Of a stretch of DNA of 64,000 bases, positions 46,178 through 55,397 are shown piece by piece (within the stretch, counting starts at the first letter, position 1; each line of letters opens with the position of its first letter). The position numbers and the translations under genes were made by a program. A model generated the notes under the pieces. That model made no database searches, was not told the origin of the DNA, and saw only the letters and a program-made list of their open reading frames with translations. The stretch comes from Rossellomorea aquimaris (GTDB lineage Bacteria; Bacillota; Bacilli; Bacillales; Bacillaceae_B), in the NCBI RefSeq assembly GCF_035590735.1, contig NZ_CP141595.1, forward strand, positions 3,195,001 through 3,259,000. The letters run 5' to 3'.

Positions 46178-46378
46178 TTATTTTAGGTTGTCAAGCATAT
46201 GACGAATGCGTTTGAAATCTCCTTTAGAGACAACAGCCGCTTTACGTAGCTTACGCTTTGCTTTAGTAGATTTGTTTGCGAATAAGTGGCTTGTGTAAGC
46301 GTGTGAACGTTTAAGTTTACCAGAACCTGTTTTCTTGAAACGCTTAGCTGAGCCGCGGTGAGTTTTCATTTTTGGCAT
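46178..46378 (-). CDS. rpmI: Ribosomal protein L35
   Basis: A 66-aa basic protein starting [27 protein letters not shown] at 46378 follows GAGGAGGA; a frame open 30 codons further upstream overlaps infC and is not used. Middle gene of infC-rpmI-rplT. Confidence 0.98.
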   Translation of the reverse strand: MPKMKTHRGSAKRFKKTGSGKLKRSHAYTSHLFANKSTKAKRKLRKAAVVSKGDFKRIRHMLDNLK

Positions 46379-46400
46379 GTGCTTTTCCTCCTCGGGTCCT

Positions 46401-46919
46401 TTATTTTTCGTTAACTGGTGCAAGCACCAAGAACATACTGCGACCATCCATTTTCGGTTTTGATTCAACGGTTGCTACATCTTTACACTCATCAGAGAAG
46501 CGATCCAGAACACGTTGACCAATTTCTTTGTGCGTAATCGCACGACCTTTAAATCGGATTGACGCTTTAACTTTGTCTCCTTTTTCAAGGAACTTACGAG
46601 CGTTACGAAGCTTAGTATTGAAATCATGCTCATCAATCGTCGGGCTTAAACGAACCTCTTTAAGATTGATGATTTTCTGATTCTTACGCGCTTCTTTTTC
46701 TTTCTTCTGTTGTTCAAATTTAAACTTACCGTAGTCCATGATACGAGCAACGGGTGGTTTAGCATTTGGAGCAACAAGAACAAGATCAAGATTTACACGT
46801 TCAGCGATTTCAAGAGCCTCATTCTTGGATTTAATCCCAAGTTGCTCACCGTTTTGATCGATAAGACGTACTTCACGGGCACGAATCGTTTCGTTTAAGA
46901 TCATGTCTTTGCTAATAAT
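46401..46919 (-). CDS. infC: Translation initiation factor IF-3
   Basis: A 172-aa initiation factor with the N-terminal domain ([28 protein letters not shown]), lysine-rich linker ([17 protein letters not shown]) and C-terminal domain ([38 protein letters not shown]). The start is the rare ATT at 46919 (ATTATTAGCAAAGAC, after GGAGGTGG), matching MISKD in B. subtilis; ATT at 46916 is the alternative. An open ATG/longer frame would run into the leader. Unusual start codons let IF-3 control its own synthesis. Confidence 0.94.
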   Translation of the reverse strand: MISKDMILNETIRAREVRLIDQNGEQLGIKSKNEALEIAERVNLDLVLVAPNAKPPVARIMDYGKFKFEQQKKEKEARKNQKIINLKEVRLSPTIDEHDFNTKLRNARKFLEKGDKVKASIRFKGRAITHKEIGQRVLDRFSDECKDVATVESKPKMDGRSMFLVLAPVNEK

Positions 46920-46924
46920 TAGCC

Positions 46925-47150
46925 ACCTCCAAGGTTTATTAAAAGAATACACGGTTTTGGCCGACGCACTCGAACCTTTTCTGCATGCTTGAAGCATACA
47001 AAAAAGATGCGAGTGTCGAAACACCCGCACCTGATTATTAAGCATATATAAATGGCTTTAATAGTCAATCACATACCTGTAAACAGCTGAAAGCGTTATT
47101 CAGGTGAGAAGCGGGTAGCTTCTTCTTGTACCAAACTGTATTCAATTCAC
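46925..47150 (-). promoter_or_regulatory. L20 leader (autoregulatory 5' UTR of infC-rpmI-rplT)
   Basis: A leader of about 230 bases lies between promoter and infC. It includes a terminator GCGGGTGT-TTCG-ACACTCGC plus TTTTTT (46999-47030) and long-range pairing candidates (GAAGCTACCCGCTTC; GCATGCTTGAAGCATAC). This is the location and architecture of the Bacillus L20 leader. Confidence 0.85.
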
Positions 47151-47157
47151 CTTAGAT

Positions 47158-47186
47158 AATATATCACATGACAATACCGCTGTCAA
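47158..47186 (-). promoter_or_regulatory. Sigma-A promoter of infC-rpmI-rplT
   Basis: Minus strand: TTGACA (47181-47186), 17-base spacer, TATATT (47158-47163). Confidence 0.88.
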
Positions 47187-47262
47187 ATAATCATTTAATA
47201 TCACAACGTATTTCATAATATCAGACATCTAAGGAGAGTGCAATAGTTTTTTTGAAAATAAT

Positions 47263-47301
47263 ACAGGAGGGACGGACCTTGGTGCAAGGTCCGTCCCTCT
47301 T
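47263..47301 (-). terminator. Terminator of thrS
   Basis: GAGGGACGGACCTT-GCACC-AAGGTCCGTCCCTC 14-bp stem. The minus-strand tail is CTGTATTATTTTC. Confidence 0.85.
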
Positions 47302-47308
47302 TCTCATT

Positions 47309-49240
47309 TTATCGTTTGGCTTCTTTTGTGATGTGGCCGATGAACTCGTCAAGGGAGATCGTTTCTGATTTTTGTTCTCCGTATTTACGGACATTTACAG
47401 CCGTTTCCTTGATTTCATTGTCTCCTACCACAAGCATGTAAGGGACTTTACTCATCTGTGCTTCACGGATCTTATAACCGATCTTTTCATTACGGTCATC
47501 GATGTCAACACGCAGCCCTTCAGATTGAAGCTTTTCTTTCACTTCTTTCGCATAGTCGAAGTGAACATCCGGTGAAACCGGGATCACCTGAACCTGCGTT
47601 GGAGCGAGCCAAGTAGGGAATGCTCCTTTGTATTCTTCGATCAGGAATGCCACGAAGCGTTCCATTGTGGATACGACACCACGGTGGATAACAACCGGGC
47701 GATGCTGCTTCCCGTCTTCCCCTACGTATGTTAAGTCAAAGCGCTCCGGAAGTAGGAAATCAAGTTGAACCGTTGATAGAGTTTCTTCCTTACCAAGGGC
47801 CGTTTTCACTTGAACGTCCAGTTTAGGGCCGTAGAATGCCGCTTCCCCTTCTGCTTCAAAGTACTCAACGTCCAGTTCGTCCATGGCTTCCTTGATCATT
47901 CCTTGTGCACGGTTCCACATCTCATCATCATCGAAGTACTTCTCAGTATCCTCAGGATCACGATAAGAAAGGCGGAAGGAATAGTCATTCAGATCAAAGT
48001 CTTTGTATACTTCCTGAACCAGGCGCACCACGCGCTTGAATTCTTCCTTGATCTGATCAGGACGGACGAAGATATGTGCATCATTCAGAGTCATCCCACG
48101 TACACGTTGAAGTCCTGACAGGGCTCCTGACAATTCGTAGCGGTGCATCATACCAAGCTCGGCGATACGGATCGGAAGCTCACGGTAGCTGTGAATGCCG
48201 TTTTTGTAAATCATCATATGATGAGGGCAGTTCATCGGGCGGAGGACAAGGTCTTCATTATCCATTTCCATGACAGGGAACATATTCTCCTGGTAATGAT
48301 CCCAGTGACCGCTTGTTTTGTATAGCTCAACGCTTCCCATGACAGGTGTGTAAACGTGGTCATAGCCTAAGCGCTCTTCTTTATCAACGATATAACGTTC
48401 GATGATACGACGGATCGTGGCACCTTTAGGCAGCCACATCGGCAGGCCTTGTCCCACTTTTTGAGAGTTCATGAATAGGTTTAATTCTTTACCTATTTTA
48501 CGGTGATCACGCTCTTTTGCTTCTTCTAAAAGACGCAGGTGCTCTTCCAGGTCCTCTTTCTTGAAGAAGGCTGTACCGTAAATACGTTGAAGCATTTTAT
48601 TATCACTGTTCCCGCGCCAATATGCCCCGGCGATGCTTAACAGCTTGAATTCCTTAATTTTATTAGTGGACGGAATGTGGATTCCACGACATAAATCGAA
48701 GAATTCACCTTGCTCGTAGATGGAGACTTGTTCGCCCTCAGGAATCGCCTCAAGTAATTCAAGCTTGTACTCGTCACCGATTTCTTCATACATTTTCTGC
48801 GCTTCGTCGCGGCTTACTTCTTTACGGACAACTTCTAAGTTTTCTCCAGTGATTTTCTTCATTTCTTTCTCGATCAATGGAAGATCTTCCGGAGTGAATG
48901 TGTGCTCGGAATCAATATCATAATAGAATCCGCCTTCGATGACAGGTCCGATTCCAAGCTTTGTTTCAGGATATAGGCGTTTAATCGCCTGTGCCATTAA
49001 ATGGGCTGTACTGTGACGAAGAATTTCCAGTGCATCTTCTCCTGGAGGTGTTACGATTTCAATCGCCCCATCCTCTTGAATCCCTGTACGTAAATCAATT
49101 AATACATTATTTATTTTACCAGCGAGCGCCTTCTTCTTCAGTCCGGGACTGATGGACGCAGCAATCTCTTCTGTTGTCGTCCCTTTAGGAAACTCCTTGA
49201 CATTTCCATCAGGGAACTGCATTTTCACTACTTCTGACAT
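47309..49240 (-). CDS. thrS: Threonyl-tRNA synthetase
   Basis: A 643-aa class II synthetase. It has a TGS domain (residues 1-62), the editing domain with [10 protein letters not shown] and a C-x-x-H pair ([12 protein letters not shown]), the catalytic core with [11 protein letters not shown] (zinc ligands) and motif 2 [27 protein letters not shown], and a C-terminal anticodon-binding domain. It is controlled by a T-box with ACC specifier. Confidence 0.97.
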   Translation of the reverse strand: MSEVVKMQFPDGNVKEFPKGTTTEEIAASISPGLKKKALAGKINNVLIDLRTGIQEDGAIEIVTPPGEDALEILRHSTAHLMAQAIKRLYPETKLGIGPVIEGGFYYDIDSEHTFTPEDLPLIEKEMKKITGENLEVVRKEVSRDEAQKMYEEIGDEYKLELLEAIPEGEQVSIYEQGEFFDLCRGIHIPSTNKIKEFKLLSIAGAYWRGNSDNKMLQRIYGTAFFKKEDLEEHLRLLEEAKERDHRKIGKELNLFMNSQKVGQGLPMWLPKGATIRRIIERYIVDKEERLGYDHVYTPVMGSVELYKTSGHWDHYQENMFPVMEMDNEDLVLRPMNCPHHMMIYKNGIHSYRELPIRIAELGMMHRYELSGALSGLQRVRGMTLNDAHIFVRPDQIKEEFKRVVRLVQEVYKDFDLNDYSFRLSYRDPEDTEKYFDDDEMWNRAQGMIKEAMDELDVEYFEAEGEAAFYGPKLDVQVKTALGKEETLSTVQLDFLLPERFDLTYVGEDGKQHRPVVIHRGVVSTMERFVAFLIEEYKGAFPTWLAPTQVQVIPVSPDVHFDYAKEVKEKLQSEGLRVDIDDRNEKIGYKIREAQMSKVPYMLVVGDNEIKETAVNVRKYGEQKSETISLDEFIGHITKEAKR

Positions 49241-49275
49241 GTGATTTCACTCCTTAAGTTATCTCTATAAAACAT

Positions 49276-49567
49276 AAAAAACCCCGCCCCTTCACGTTTG
49301 AAGGGACGAGGTTAATAAGTAAACTCGTGGTTCCACCCAACTTCTCATTGTGAGCAAAATACAGACAATGACTTCATTGAAAACGAATAACGACATTTAG
49401 CCGTCAATCATTACTGTGAATCCGTCAAGATTCAGTTCATAATTGAAGTTCCGAGGTGGTAAATATCACTACCGAATTAGGAAGCTTGCAGCCAGGAGAC
49501 TTCCCTCTCTGTGAATGGAATAGGAATATTGTTGTCCTCATCATAACCTTTATTTATTGACTTATTA
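49276..49567 (-). promoter_or_regulatory. T-box leader of thrS (specifier ACC)
   Basis: On the minus strand TGGGTGGAACCACG (T-box, 49325-49338) precedes the terminator AACCTCGTCCCTTC/GAAGGGGCGGGGTT plus T run (49276-49313). Stem I holds AGTGATATTTACCACC with ACC (Thr) as specifier. Confidence 0.94.
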
Positions 49568-49574
49568 TGTAGGT

Positions 49575-49603
49575 ATTATAATCGGTTATGTTTTGAAAAG
49601 CAA
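49575..49603 (-). promoter_or_regulatory. Sigma-A promoter of thrS
   Basis: Minus strand: TTGCTT (49598-49603), 17-base spacer, TATAAT (49575-49580), next to the T-box leader. Confidence 0.75.
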
Positions 49604-49626
49604 GAGCATTCCTTAAAATAGCCAGC

Positions 49627-50493
49627 CTATTCATTCGCGATATCCCAGGAAGGATAGAGAAGTGTATCAGGGAAGTAACTCATCGGCAAAAGATCGATCC
49701 GTTCTTCAAAAATATTCTGAAGCGTCCTGATCAATTGATGATCCCCATTCCCGTACACGAGTATCTTCTCCGGTGCAAGGGATAATAACGGAGCGATGGT
49801 GTACGAATCAACGTATAACGGGTGATTCGTCAGTAGACGTTTATCAATCGCCTTCGTCAATTCCTGCCGTGTCACCTCTTTCATGTCTTCATCAAAGAAA
49901 CGATAGCCGTAACCCGTCGAGTACAGATGGATTGTACGCATTTTCTGTTCCCTTGATGCCAGATACTCCCGCAGCATATGGACAAACATTTGATATTCCT
50001 GCTCCATCTTATATTCATCTATAGCAAGATCCAGCATGAGGAACAGTCTCTCCTGAAGCTTCTTCAGCCTGAACTTGCTGAAGGAGTCGAATGATATAGG
50101 GGCCTTCCCTTCCAACAAAAGCTCCAGGCTGTCATGGACGTATTCGGCCTCGTCCCATTCACCGATCAGCTCCATCAATTCAGGTCGTTCACCCATCCTC
50201 ATCTCTGATACGATTTCTAGTATTTGATTGATTTCATCAACATCTTCATAGAAGTAATTTTCTTTCAGGGCTGATTCGGACCAGTCCATGCATTTATCAT
50301 TTAAGACAAAGTGGGAAACCCCGTGGAATAGTTTTTCTCTTTCCTTGAAGAAGGGGGATACCTCTATCGTCAGATTATAGTGAGTTGTATGCTGAAAGAG
50401 CGTTTCATGGAACCATGATTGGATGAACTCTTTGTTGAGGTGTGCTTGAAGCTTTAACGCATCATTTTTTTGCTTGAAAATAAATTCAATCAA
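49627..50493 (-). CDS. ytxC: Sporulation protein YtxC
   Basis: A 288-aa protein of the YtxC sporulation family (helical, cytosolic; SWFHETLFQHTTHYNLTIEV and DYEDVDEINQILEIVSEM-like stretches; SYFPDTLLYPSWDIANE at the end). No enzymatic motif is visible. TTG at 50493 with GGAGG nine bases upstream is chosen; the longer frame begins inside the Shine-Dalgarno sequence. Position between dnaI and thrS agrees with B. subtilis. Confidence 0.85.
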   Translation of the reverse strand: MIEFIFKQKNDALKLQAHLNKEFIQSWFHETLFQHTTHYNLTIEVSPFFKEREKLFHGVSHFVLNDKCMDWSESALKENYFYEDVDEINQILEIVSEMRMGERPELMELIGEWDEAEYVHDSLELLLEGKAPISFDSFSKFRLKKLQERLFLMLDLAIDEYKMEQEYQMFVHMLREYLASREQKMRTIHLYSTGYGYRFFDEDMKEVTRQELTKAIDKRLLTNHPLYVDSYTIAPLLSLAPEKILVYGNGDHQLIRTLQNIFEERIDLLPMSYFPDTLLYPSWDIANE

Positions 50494-50645
50494 ACTTTCT
50501 CGCCTCCTTAAACCCAAATCCCTGATTTATATATATGGGAGGCTTGTATCATTTAGAAGTTGATGAGGGAATTTAATTATCTCTTATCAAACTTTTTGCC
50601 TTTCACAAGAAGGGAGTAGTGGTGATGAATGATGTGTAAAAAAAT

Positions 50646-50769
50646 GGATCGTTCCTTTCCGCTCCAGGCACTTGCTTTCCGCGGGGCGGGCGGTGAGCCT
50701 CCGGGGTCTCACCTGTCCCGCTATTCCCGCAGGAGTCAAGTGCCTTCCGCTACAATCCACTCTGTGCTT
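50646..50769 (+). repeat. Structured interspersed repeat A, copy 2
   Basis: GTTCCTTTCCGCTCCAGG ... CTATTCCCGCAGGAGTC ... CCTTCCGCTACAATCCACTC. Arms GGCACTTG/CAAGTGCC, GCGGG/CCCGC and GGTGAG/CTCACC pair. Relative to copy 3 it lacks the apical TTCG hairpin. The rest of the 50494-50940 gap holds nothing recognised apart from the dnaI terminator. Confidence 0.9.
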
Positions 50770-50884
50770 CTATATTCCGCCTGCCTAATGACCGAATAGA
50801 CTCTCCCTTTGTAGATATGGGATTAGATACAATCTAAAAATAGCAGCAATGGTTTTCAGAAATGTGGAGCTAATTTTAACATAG

Positions 50885-50932
50885 CAAAAAGGGGAAGTTC
50901 ATTCGCTAGGTAAATGAACCTCCCCTTTTTGG
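50885..50932 (-). terminator. Terminator of the nrdR-dnaB-dnaI operon
   Basis: AAAAAGGGGAGGTTCATTTA...GAATGAACTTCCCCTTTTT stem with T run. Confidence 0.92.
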
Positions 50933-50940
50933 ACTTTATA

Positions 50941-51885
50941 CTATTCTCTTCTATTCCTTCCATCGATCAACACAGGCTGGGACAGGTATTTAATCCGCTC
51001 CATGATTCGTGCAGCCTTCAGTTTTTCTTCTTCTCCTCTTTGACTGTACGTCAAATGGTGTGTCAGTTCGTTGAAGTTGAAGTTGGAGGTGAAGAATGTC
51101 GGCAGGTTTTCGAGCATTCTGTACTGTAGGATCGTTCCCAGGATCTCATCTCTTCCCCAGCTTGACATGGTTTCTGCGCCGATGTCATCGAGCATGAGGA
51201 TCGGTGCAGATTTGACCATTTCCAGTTTTTCATTTACCGTGTTGTCTCCCAGAGATTGCTTGATTTCTCTAAAGAACTCAGGGACGTAGACAATCAGGGA
51301 CGCGATTTTTTTCTCGGCGAGTTCATTGGCCATCGCACCTAACAAATAGGACTTACCCACTCCGAACTTGCCGTAAAAATAGAGTCCTTTCATTTTTGTA
51401 CCTTCTGTATAGTTCTCCACGAAATTCTTCGCTAATCGAACAGCCTCCAATCGGCTTTTAGAATCAAGATCCAGGGTTGAGAAGGATGCTTGTAAAATAT
51501 CCTTCGGCACATACAGGCTTTTGATTAAACGCTTGGCGCTCGTCCTTTCATCGTGAATGACTTTTCGAGGGCAGCGATGGTAATCGATGTCGATGGTATT
51601 GCCTCTGATCACCAAATGAGGGTCATACCCTTCCATCATATTCTTACACTCCTGTAAAGAAGGACAGTATCGACATTCTTTACTTTGTGAGATGTATTCA
51701 TATAACTTCATCAGACTCTCATTTACCATTTCCCCTGTTACACGGCCTTCATTCCTGCGAATAAAATCCTTCACATCATTGTTTTCAAGAATCTCTTTTT
51801 TCATTTGCTCATATCTTTGTTGAAACGAACCAGAAGCCGCCAACTTTTTCAGGGTGTTATTTATTTTTTCCACCGCTACGTTCAC
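50941..51885 (-). CDS. dnaI: Primosomal helicase loader DnaI
   Basis: A 314-aa AAA+ ATPase that loads the replicative helicase DnaC. An N-terminal helicase-binding domain has a zinc site (Cys71, Cys74, Cys80, Cys105). The Walker A GKFGVGKS is at residues 172-179 and Walker B LMLDDIG near 225. It starts with GTG directly after the dnaB stop. A second GTG at 51873 aligns better with the B. subtilis N-terminus and could be the true start. Confidence 0.95.
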   Translation of the reverse strand: MNVAVEKINNTLKKLAASGSFQQRYEQMKKEILENNDVKDFIRRNEGRVTGEMVNESLMKLYEYISQSKECRYCPSLQECKNMMEGYDPHLVIRGNTIDIDYHRCPRKVIHDERTSAKRLIKSLYVPKDILQASFSTLDLDSKSRLEAVRLAKNFVENYTEGTKMKGLYFYGKFGVGKSYLLGAMANELAEKKIASLIVYVPEFFREIKQSLGDNTVNEKLEMVKSAPILMLDDIGAETMSSWGRDEILGTILQYRMLENLPTFFTSNFNFNELTHHLTYSQRGEEEKLKAARIMERIKYLSQPVLIDGRNRRE

Positions 51886-53274
51886 CTACTTCCGAAAATT
51901 TTTAAGCTCTTCTTCAAGTTTCTTCTTTTCTGCTTCGAAATCATATCCATCAAGGGATGAATCATTTTCTTTCTCGGTTTCACCTTCTTGGAACCATTCC
52001 GGAAGTTTTTCCGTACGAATCGGCTTTCTTCGTCTATTCGTTTTATTCTCCTTTTTCCCTTCAGCCCACTCAAGATACTGCTTGTGTTCTTTTTTGGCTA
52101 ACTCCATGGCTTCACTTGCAGTCGTCACCTTTTTCCTCGACCAATGGGACGCTATTTTTTCCATATATCCTTTTGTGAGCTTCATGTCCGTTTTCAGCAG
52201 AACATATTGTACCAGGACATTCATGACACCAATCGGCAACTTCTGTGACATGAGCACCTCTTCAACAGCCTGGAGGTCTGCCTTTGAAGGAGCTCCTCCG
52301 TTTGATATGTCAGATAGAACATCCTTTGGCGATGTTGTTTCCAGATAATCAATGAGCTCTTCTTCTTTCGTGCGGGGTTTATCCGATTTCACAGGCGCTT
52401 TAGTCTCTATTCTGGTAGTCAAATCGGGCAGTTGATCACCTGTCTGAACCCCATACCAATCACGTGCGGTTTTGCGCAGCAACTCTATATCGATGGTATC
52501 ATCCGCATCCAGTGAGCTTAAGACGATATTTTTCATTTGAAGAGGATCAATACCGTACAGATAGCTCAGCTTCAGAACCGTTTCCTTTACATTAGTCGTA
52601 AAGGCTTTTCGTGGAACCATGGATTCAGATAACCCTGCAAGTAATAACTGAAAATCAAAATCGATATCATCCAGCGGAAGCCCACCGTTCTTCCCATATT
52701 TCATATATTGTTCACCAGGTTTAGTCTCGGAATCCATATTTGCATCGTGTTGGAGAAAATTAATTTGTTCCGATGTGAAAACATCTTGAAAGGACCGTGT
52801 GATGTTTACGTGTTGCTGTTTATCTACCGATTCGTCAGTGAAGAATTTCTTTAAACGCAAATAATGAGTCCTGCCTATTTTCCGGTAAAGATACACATTT
52901 AACATACCATCATGAAAGAATTCCTGAGGGGTAAGAGGAGGCTGCAGTTCATAAAGAAAGCTCCGATCCTCGTTGTCCCTTTTTTCGAACGCCTTTAACA
53001 AACCTATCCCTTCGAGCTTCATTCTCGCTTCATATACTTCCTGAAGATTGACAGACAGAACGTTCATCAGGTGATAATGAGTAGAATGTGTTGACCATAG
53101 TCTGTTTTCTTCTACTTCTCCCCACAAACTCATATAAAGACTGTAACAAACCGAACCAATTAAAGGCTGGTACAGAAACGTGATGATTTTCCGATCGTAT
53201 TCCTGAAGAATCCCATTTGTCCCTACCGTGTAGTGATCGATTGGTTGTATTTCATTCCAATGCTTTTTCATCAT
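51886..53274 (-). CDS. dnaB: Primosomal replication protein DnaB (initiation and membrane attachment)
   Basis: A 462-aa Bacillus-type DnaB (not the helicase). It has tandem DDBH1/DDBH2 winged/helical domains: an N-terminal region (YTVGTNGILQEYDRKIITFLYQPLIGSVCYSLYMSLW) and a DnaB_2 region (DYLETTSPKDVLSDISNGGAPSKADLQAVEEVLMSQKLPIGVMNVLVQYVL), with a charged tail. It helps DnaI load helicase at oriC and at stalled forks. Confidence 0.94.
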   Translation of the reverse strand: MMKKHWNEIQPIDHYTVGTNGILQEYDRKIITFLYQPLIGSVCYSLYMSLWGEVEENRLWSTHSTHYHLMNVLSVNLQEVYEARMKLEGIGLLKAFEKRDNEDRSFLYELQPPLTPQEFFHDGMLNVYLYRKIGRTHYLRLKKFFTDESVDKQQHVNITRSFQDVFTSEQINFLQHDANMDSETKPGEQYMKYGKNGGLPLDDIDFDFQLLLAGLSESMVPRKAFTTNVKETVLKLSYLYGIDPLQMKNIVLSSLDADDTIDIELLRKTARDWYGVQTGDQLPDLTTRIETKAPVKSDKPRTKEEELIDYLETTSPKDVLSDISNGGAPSKADLQAVEEVLMSQKLPIGVMNVLVQYVLLKTDMKLTKGYMEKIASHWSRKKVTTASEAMELAKKEHKQYLEWAEGKKENKTNRRRKPIRTEKLPEWFQEGETEKENDSSLDGYDFEAEKKKLEEELKNFRK

Positions 53275-53299
53275 AGTTGGATTCTACCTTTCAAAAAAA

Positions 53300-53337
53300 T
53301 AAAGAGAAAAGAGCTAAAGAATTACATCTTCAGCTCA
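53300..53337 (-). terminator. Hairpin between nrdR and dnaB (possible attenuator)
   Basis: Minus-strand GAGCTGAAGA-TGTAAT-TCTTTAGCTC, then TTTTCTCTTTATTTTTTTG. Terminator-like, but inside what looks like an operon. Confidence 0.6.
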
Positions 53338-53342
53338 TTCTT

Positions 53343-53798
53343 CTACTCTTTTTTTATTAATTCTTTCAGTTCGTCTATAAAGACATTGATATCCTTGAAT
53401 TGTCTATACACAGATGCAAAGCGTACGTATGCAACTTCATCTACTTTAGCAAGTTGATCCATGACCATCTCACCGATCTTAACGGATTCCACTTCAGAAG
53501 CACCTTGATTACGGAGTTCCTTTTCAATATCCGTTGAGATCTTTTCTAATCTCTCGAGAGGTACCGGGCGTTTCTCACAAGCCTTGATCAACCCTCTCAA
53601 AATTTTCTCTCGACTAAACTCTTCTCTTACCCCTTCTTTTTTCACCACAATTAAAGGAAGCTCCTCAACCTTCTCGAAGGTCGTGAAGCGGAAAGTACAT
53701 ACTTCACATTCCCTTCTTCTCCTGATTGAACGTCCTTCATCAGCAGGACGGGAGTCCACTACTCGTGTACCATTATGCTGGCAAGACGGGCACTTCAT
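53343..53798 (-). CDS. nrdR: Ribonucleotide reductase regulator NrdR
   Basis: A 151-aa repressor of ribonucleotide reductase genes. An N-terminal zinc ribbon has CPSC (Cys3, Cys6) and CEVC (Cys31, Cys34); an ATP-cone domain follows ([29 protein letters not shown]). ATG at 53798 gives MKCPSC; the frame open 21 codons upstream is not used. It lies upstream of dnaB. Confidence 0.96.
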   Translation of the reverse strand: MKCPSCQHNGTRVVDSRPADEGRSIRRRRECEVCTFRFTTFEKVEELPLIVVKKEGVREEFSREKILRGLIKACEKRPVPLERLEKISTDIEKELRNQGASEVESVKIGEMVMDQLAKVDEVAYVRFASVYRQFKDINVFIDELKELIKKE

Positions 53799-53880
53799 AA
53801 TATCAGCTCCGTTATTACATACTATTACTTTCATCATATAAAAAAGGTGTGACTTACACAAGTTTATAAAGGATTTACCG

Positions 53881-54261
53881 TTATTTCACCTTTGTCAATT
53901 CGCTGTCAAGCTTTTGATAATAATGGTTAATCTGCGCTTTTAAGACCGTATATGTACCAAGGATTTTCCCTTTATCCGCACTGAGCTTGAAATCGACTGC
54001 CGTTTCAAAAGGTCTTACCGTGATGACCGTTGCGACGATAAACAGTTGGGGAGTACCATTTTTACGGATCGTAATTTCACCTCTGTCCTTAGACTGGGAA
54101 ATCACCTCATACTCAGAGGATGAGAATAACTCTAATACTGCATTAAATGCACCTTGATGCATGGATTTATAATAGCGTGATTTCAGGTCTTTATCTTCGT
54201 GCTGATCAGATGTCTCACATTCTGATTGAAACCGTTTAAAAAAAGTACGTATTCCGCTCAT
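53881..54261 (-). CDS. Uncharacterised small cytosolic protein
   Basis: A 126-aa soluble protein with no signal or membrane segment. An N-terminal charged helix ([32 protein letters not shown]) is followed by a compact alpha/beta part with strands [43 protein letters not shown] do not recognise the family. It lies between speD and nrdR, with its own ribosome binding site (GGGAGGAAC). Confidence 0.7.
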   Translation of the reverse strand: MSGIRTFFKRFQSECETSDQHEDKDLKSRYYKSMHQGAFNAVLELFSSSEYEVISQSKDRGEITIRKNGTPQLFIVATVITVRPFETAVDFKLSADKGKILGTYTVLKAQINHYYQKLDSELTKVK

Positions 54262-54345
54262 ATAAAGTTCCTCCCTTTATTTACCCTTATTTTACACGAA
54301 AACCACACGAATGAAAATTCAAAATCAATTCCTGTACAAAAGCAT

Positions 54346-54377
54346 AAAAAAAGAGATGCATCTAACACGCATCTCTT
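54346..54377 (-). terminator. Terminator of speD
   Basis: AAGAGATGC-GTGTTAGAT-GCATCTCTT stem with TTTTTTTATGC on the minus strand. Confidence 0.9.
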
Positions 54378-54392
54378 CTGAGTTATCTTCGA

Positions 54393-54773
54393 TTAAAGGG
54401 CTTGAGCCTGTGACTTCTTCACTTGTACAGGACCCATACCACGTGGCAATTCGATTGTTTCACGTGTGTCAGCACCAAGAGCATCTGCAATATATTCAGC
54501 AGCGATATTAGGATCTAAATCACCGCAAGTATATACATCAATACTGGCATAACCATGTTCAGGAAAACTGTGAATAGTAAGATGTGATTCTGAAATGATC
54601 ACAACTCCACTAACACCTTGAGGAGCAAATTTATGGAAAGCTACCTCACGTACCTCTGCACCTGATTTAAGCGCAGCATCTACGAATGTTTTTTCAATTC
54701 CTACTACATCGTTTAATTTTTCAAAATCGCAACCCCATAATTCTGAGATTACATGACGACCCATTGTTTCCAT
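54393..54773 (-). CDS. speD: S-adenosylmethionine decarboxylase proenzyme
   Basis: A 126-aa prokaryotic AdoMet decarboxylase (also named speH) that supplies aminopropyl groups for spermidine. Self-cleavage at Glu62-Ser63 in [16 protein letters not shown] would create the pyruvoyl group; His68 and Cys83 (DVYTCGD) complete the site. Length is typical of Bacillus/Thermotoga-type enzymes. It is the first gene after gapB, as in B. subtilis. Confidence 0.96.
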   Translation of the reverse strand: METMGRHVISELWGCDFEKLNDVVGIEKTFVDAALKSGAEVREVAFHKFAPQGVSGVVIISESHLTIHSFPEHGYASIDVYTCGDLDPNIAAEYIADALGADTRETIELPRGMGPVQVKKSQAQAL

Positions 54774-55065
54774 TTCGTGTTTCCCCCTTTGACATAATTT
54801 TTTTCGTCAAAATGAACGTGTCCTTTGGCAAAATCTTAACTACCACGGGGGAAAGTTAGTCCGAAGAGGTCCTAACCCTTTAAGTAGCTAAATCAGTATT
54901 CATTTGCTAATAAGAAGTTCACGAAAAATAGTATACTTTGTTTAAAACTCTTTTGCAATAAATTTTTTTAAACTTTTTTATATGGGTAGACGATCGGTTG
55001 ACTTCCGTGAGCGGATGCGGGTATTCACCCAAACATTAAAGTTTGTTTTAGTGATGTTCTAATCG
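54774..55065. other. speD upstream region
   Basis: No gene. On the minus strand a TTTGAC/GTCAAA inverted repeat (54788-54811) lies just before the speD ribosome binding site, and a small GTTAGGACC/GGACTAAC hairpin lies about 60 bases further up. Both could be leader structures; neither matches a named class. Confidence 0.4.
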
Positions 55066-55240
55066 TTGACCGTTCCTTTCCGCTACAGGCACTTGCTTTC
55101 CGCGGGGCGTGCGGTGAGCCTCCTCGGCTTCGCCTGCGGGGTCTCACCTGTCCCACTATTCCCGCAGGAGTCAAGTGCCTTCCGCTGCAATCCACTCTGT
55201 GATACTACACTTTTACTAATTATACTTTTTGATAGATAAA
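55066..55240 (+). repeat. Structured interspersed repeat A, copy 3
   Basis: The fullest copy: TTGACCGTTCCTTTCCGCT, arms GGCACTTG/CAAGTGCC, GCGGG/CCCGC, GGTGAG/CTCACC and an apical GGC-TTCG-CC, then CCTTCCGCTGCAATCCACTC. Similarity to copy 4 continues to the right (TACTACAC ... TTTTTGATAGA-AAA), so the element is longer than the hairpin. Confidence 0.92.
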
Positions 55241-55333
55241 CATAATCTTTTTCAAAATTTGTTCCTAAAGTAACTTAATACATCCTTCATTAAATAGAGT
55301 GTTCTATACCACCTTTCTTAAAAAGCGAAATAA

Positions 55334-55366
55334 AAGAAAAGAACGCACCGGGAAAGGTACGTTCTA
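55334..55366 (-). terminator. Terminator of gapB
   Basis: AGAACGTACC-TTTCCC-GGTGCGTTCT followed by TTTCTTTTATTTC. Confidence 0.85.
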
Positions 55367-55397
55367 AGGATGCAGCTTATTTTTTATTTGGGTTCTT

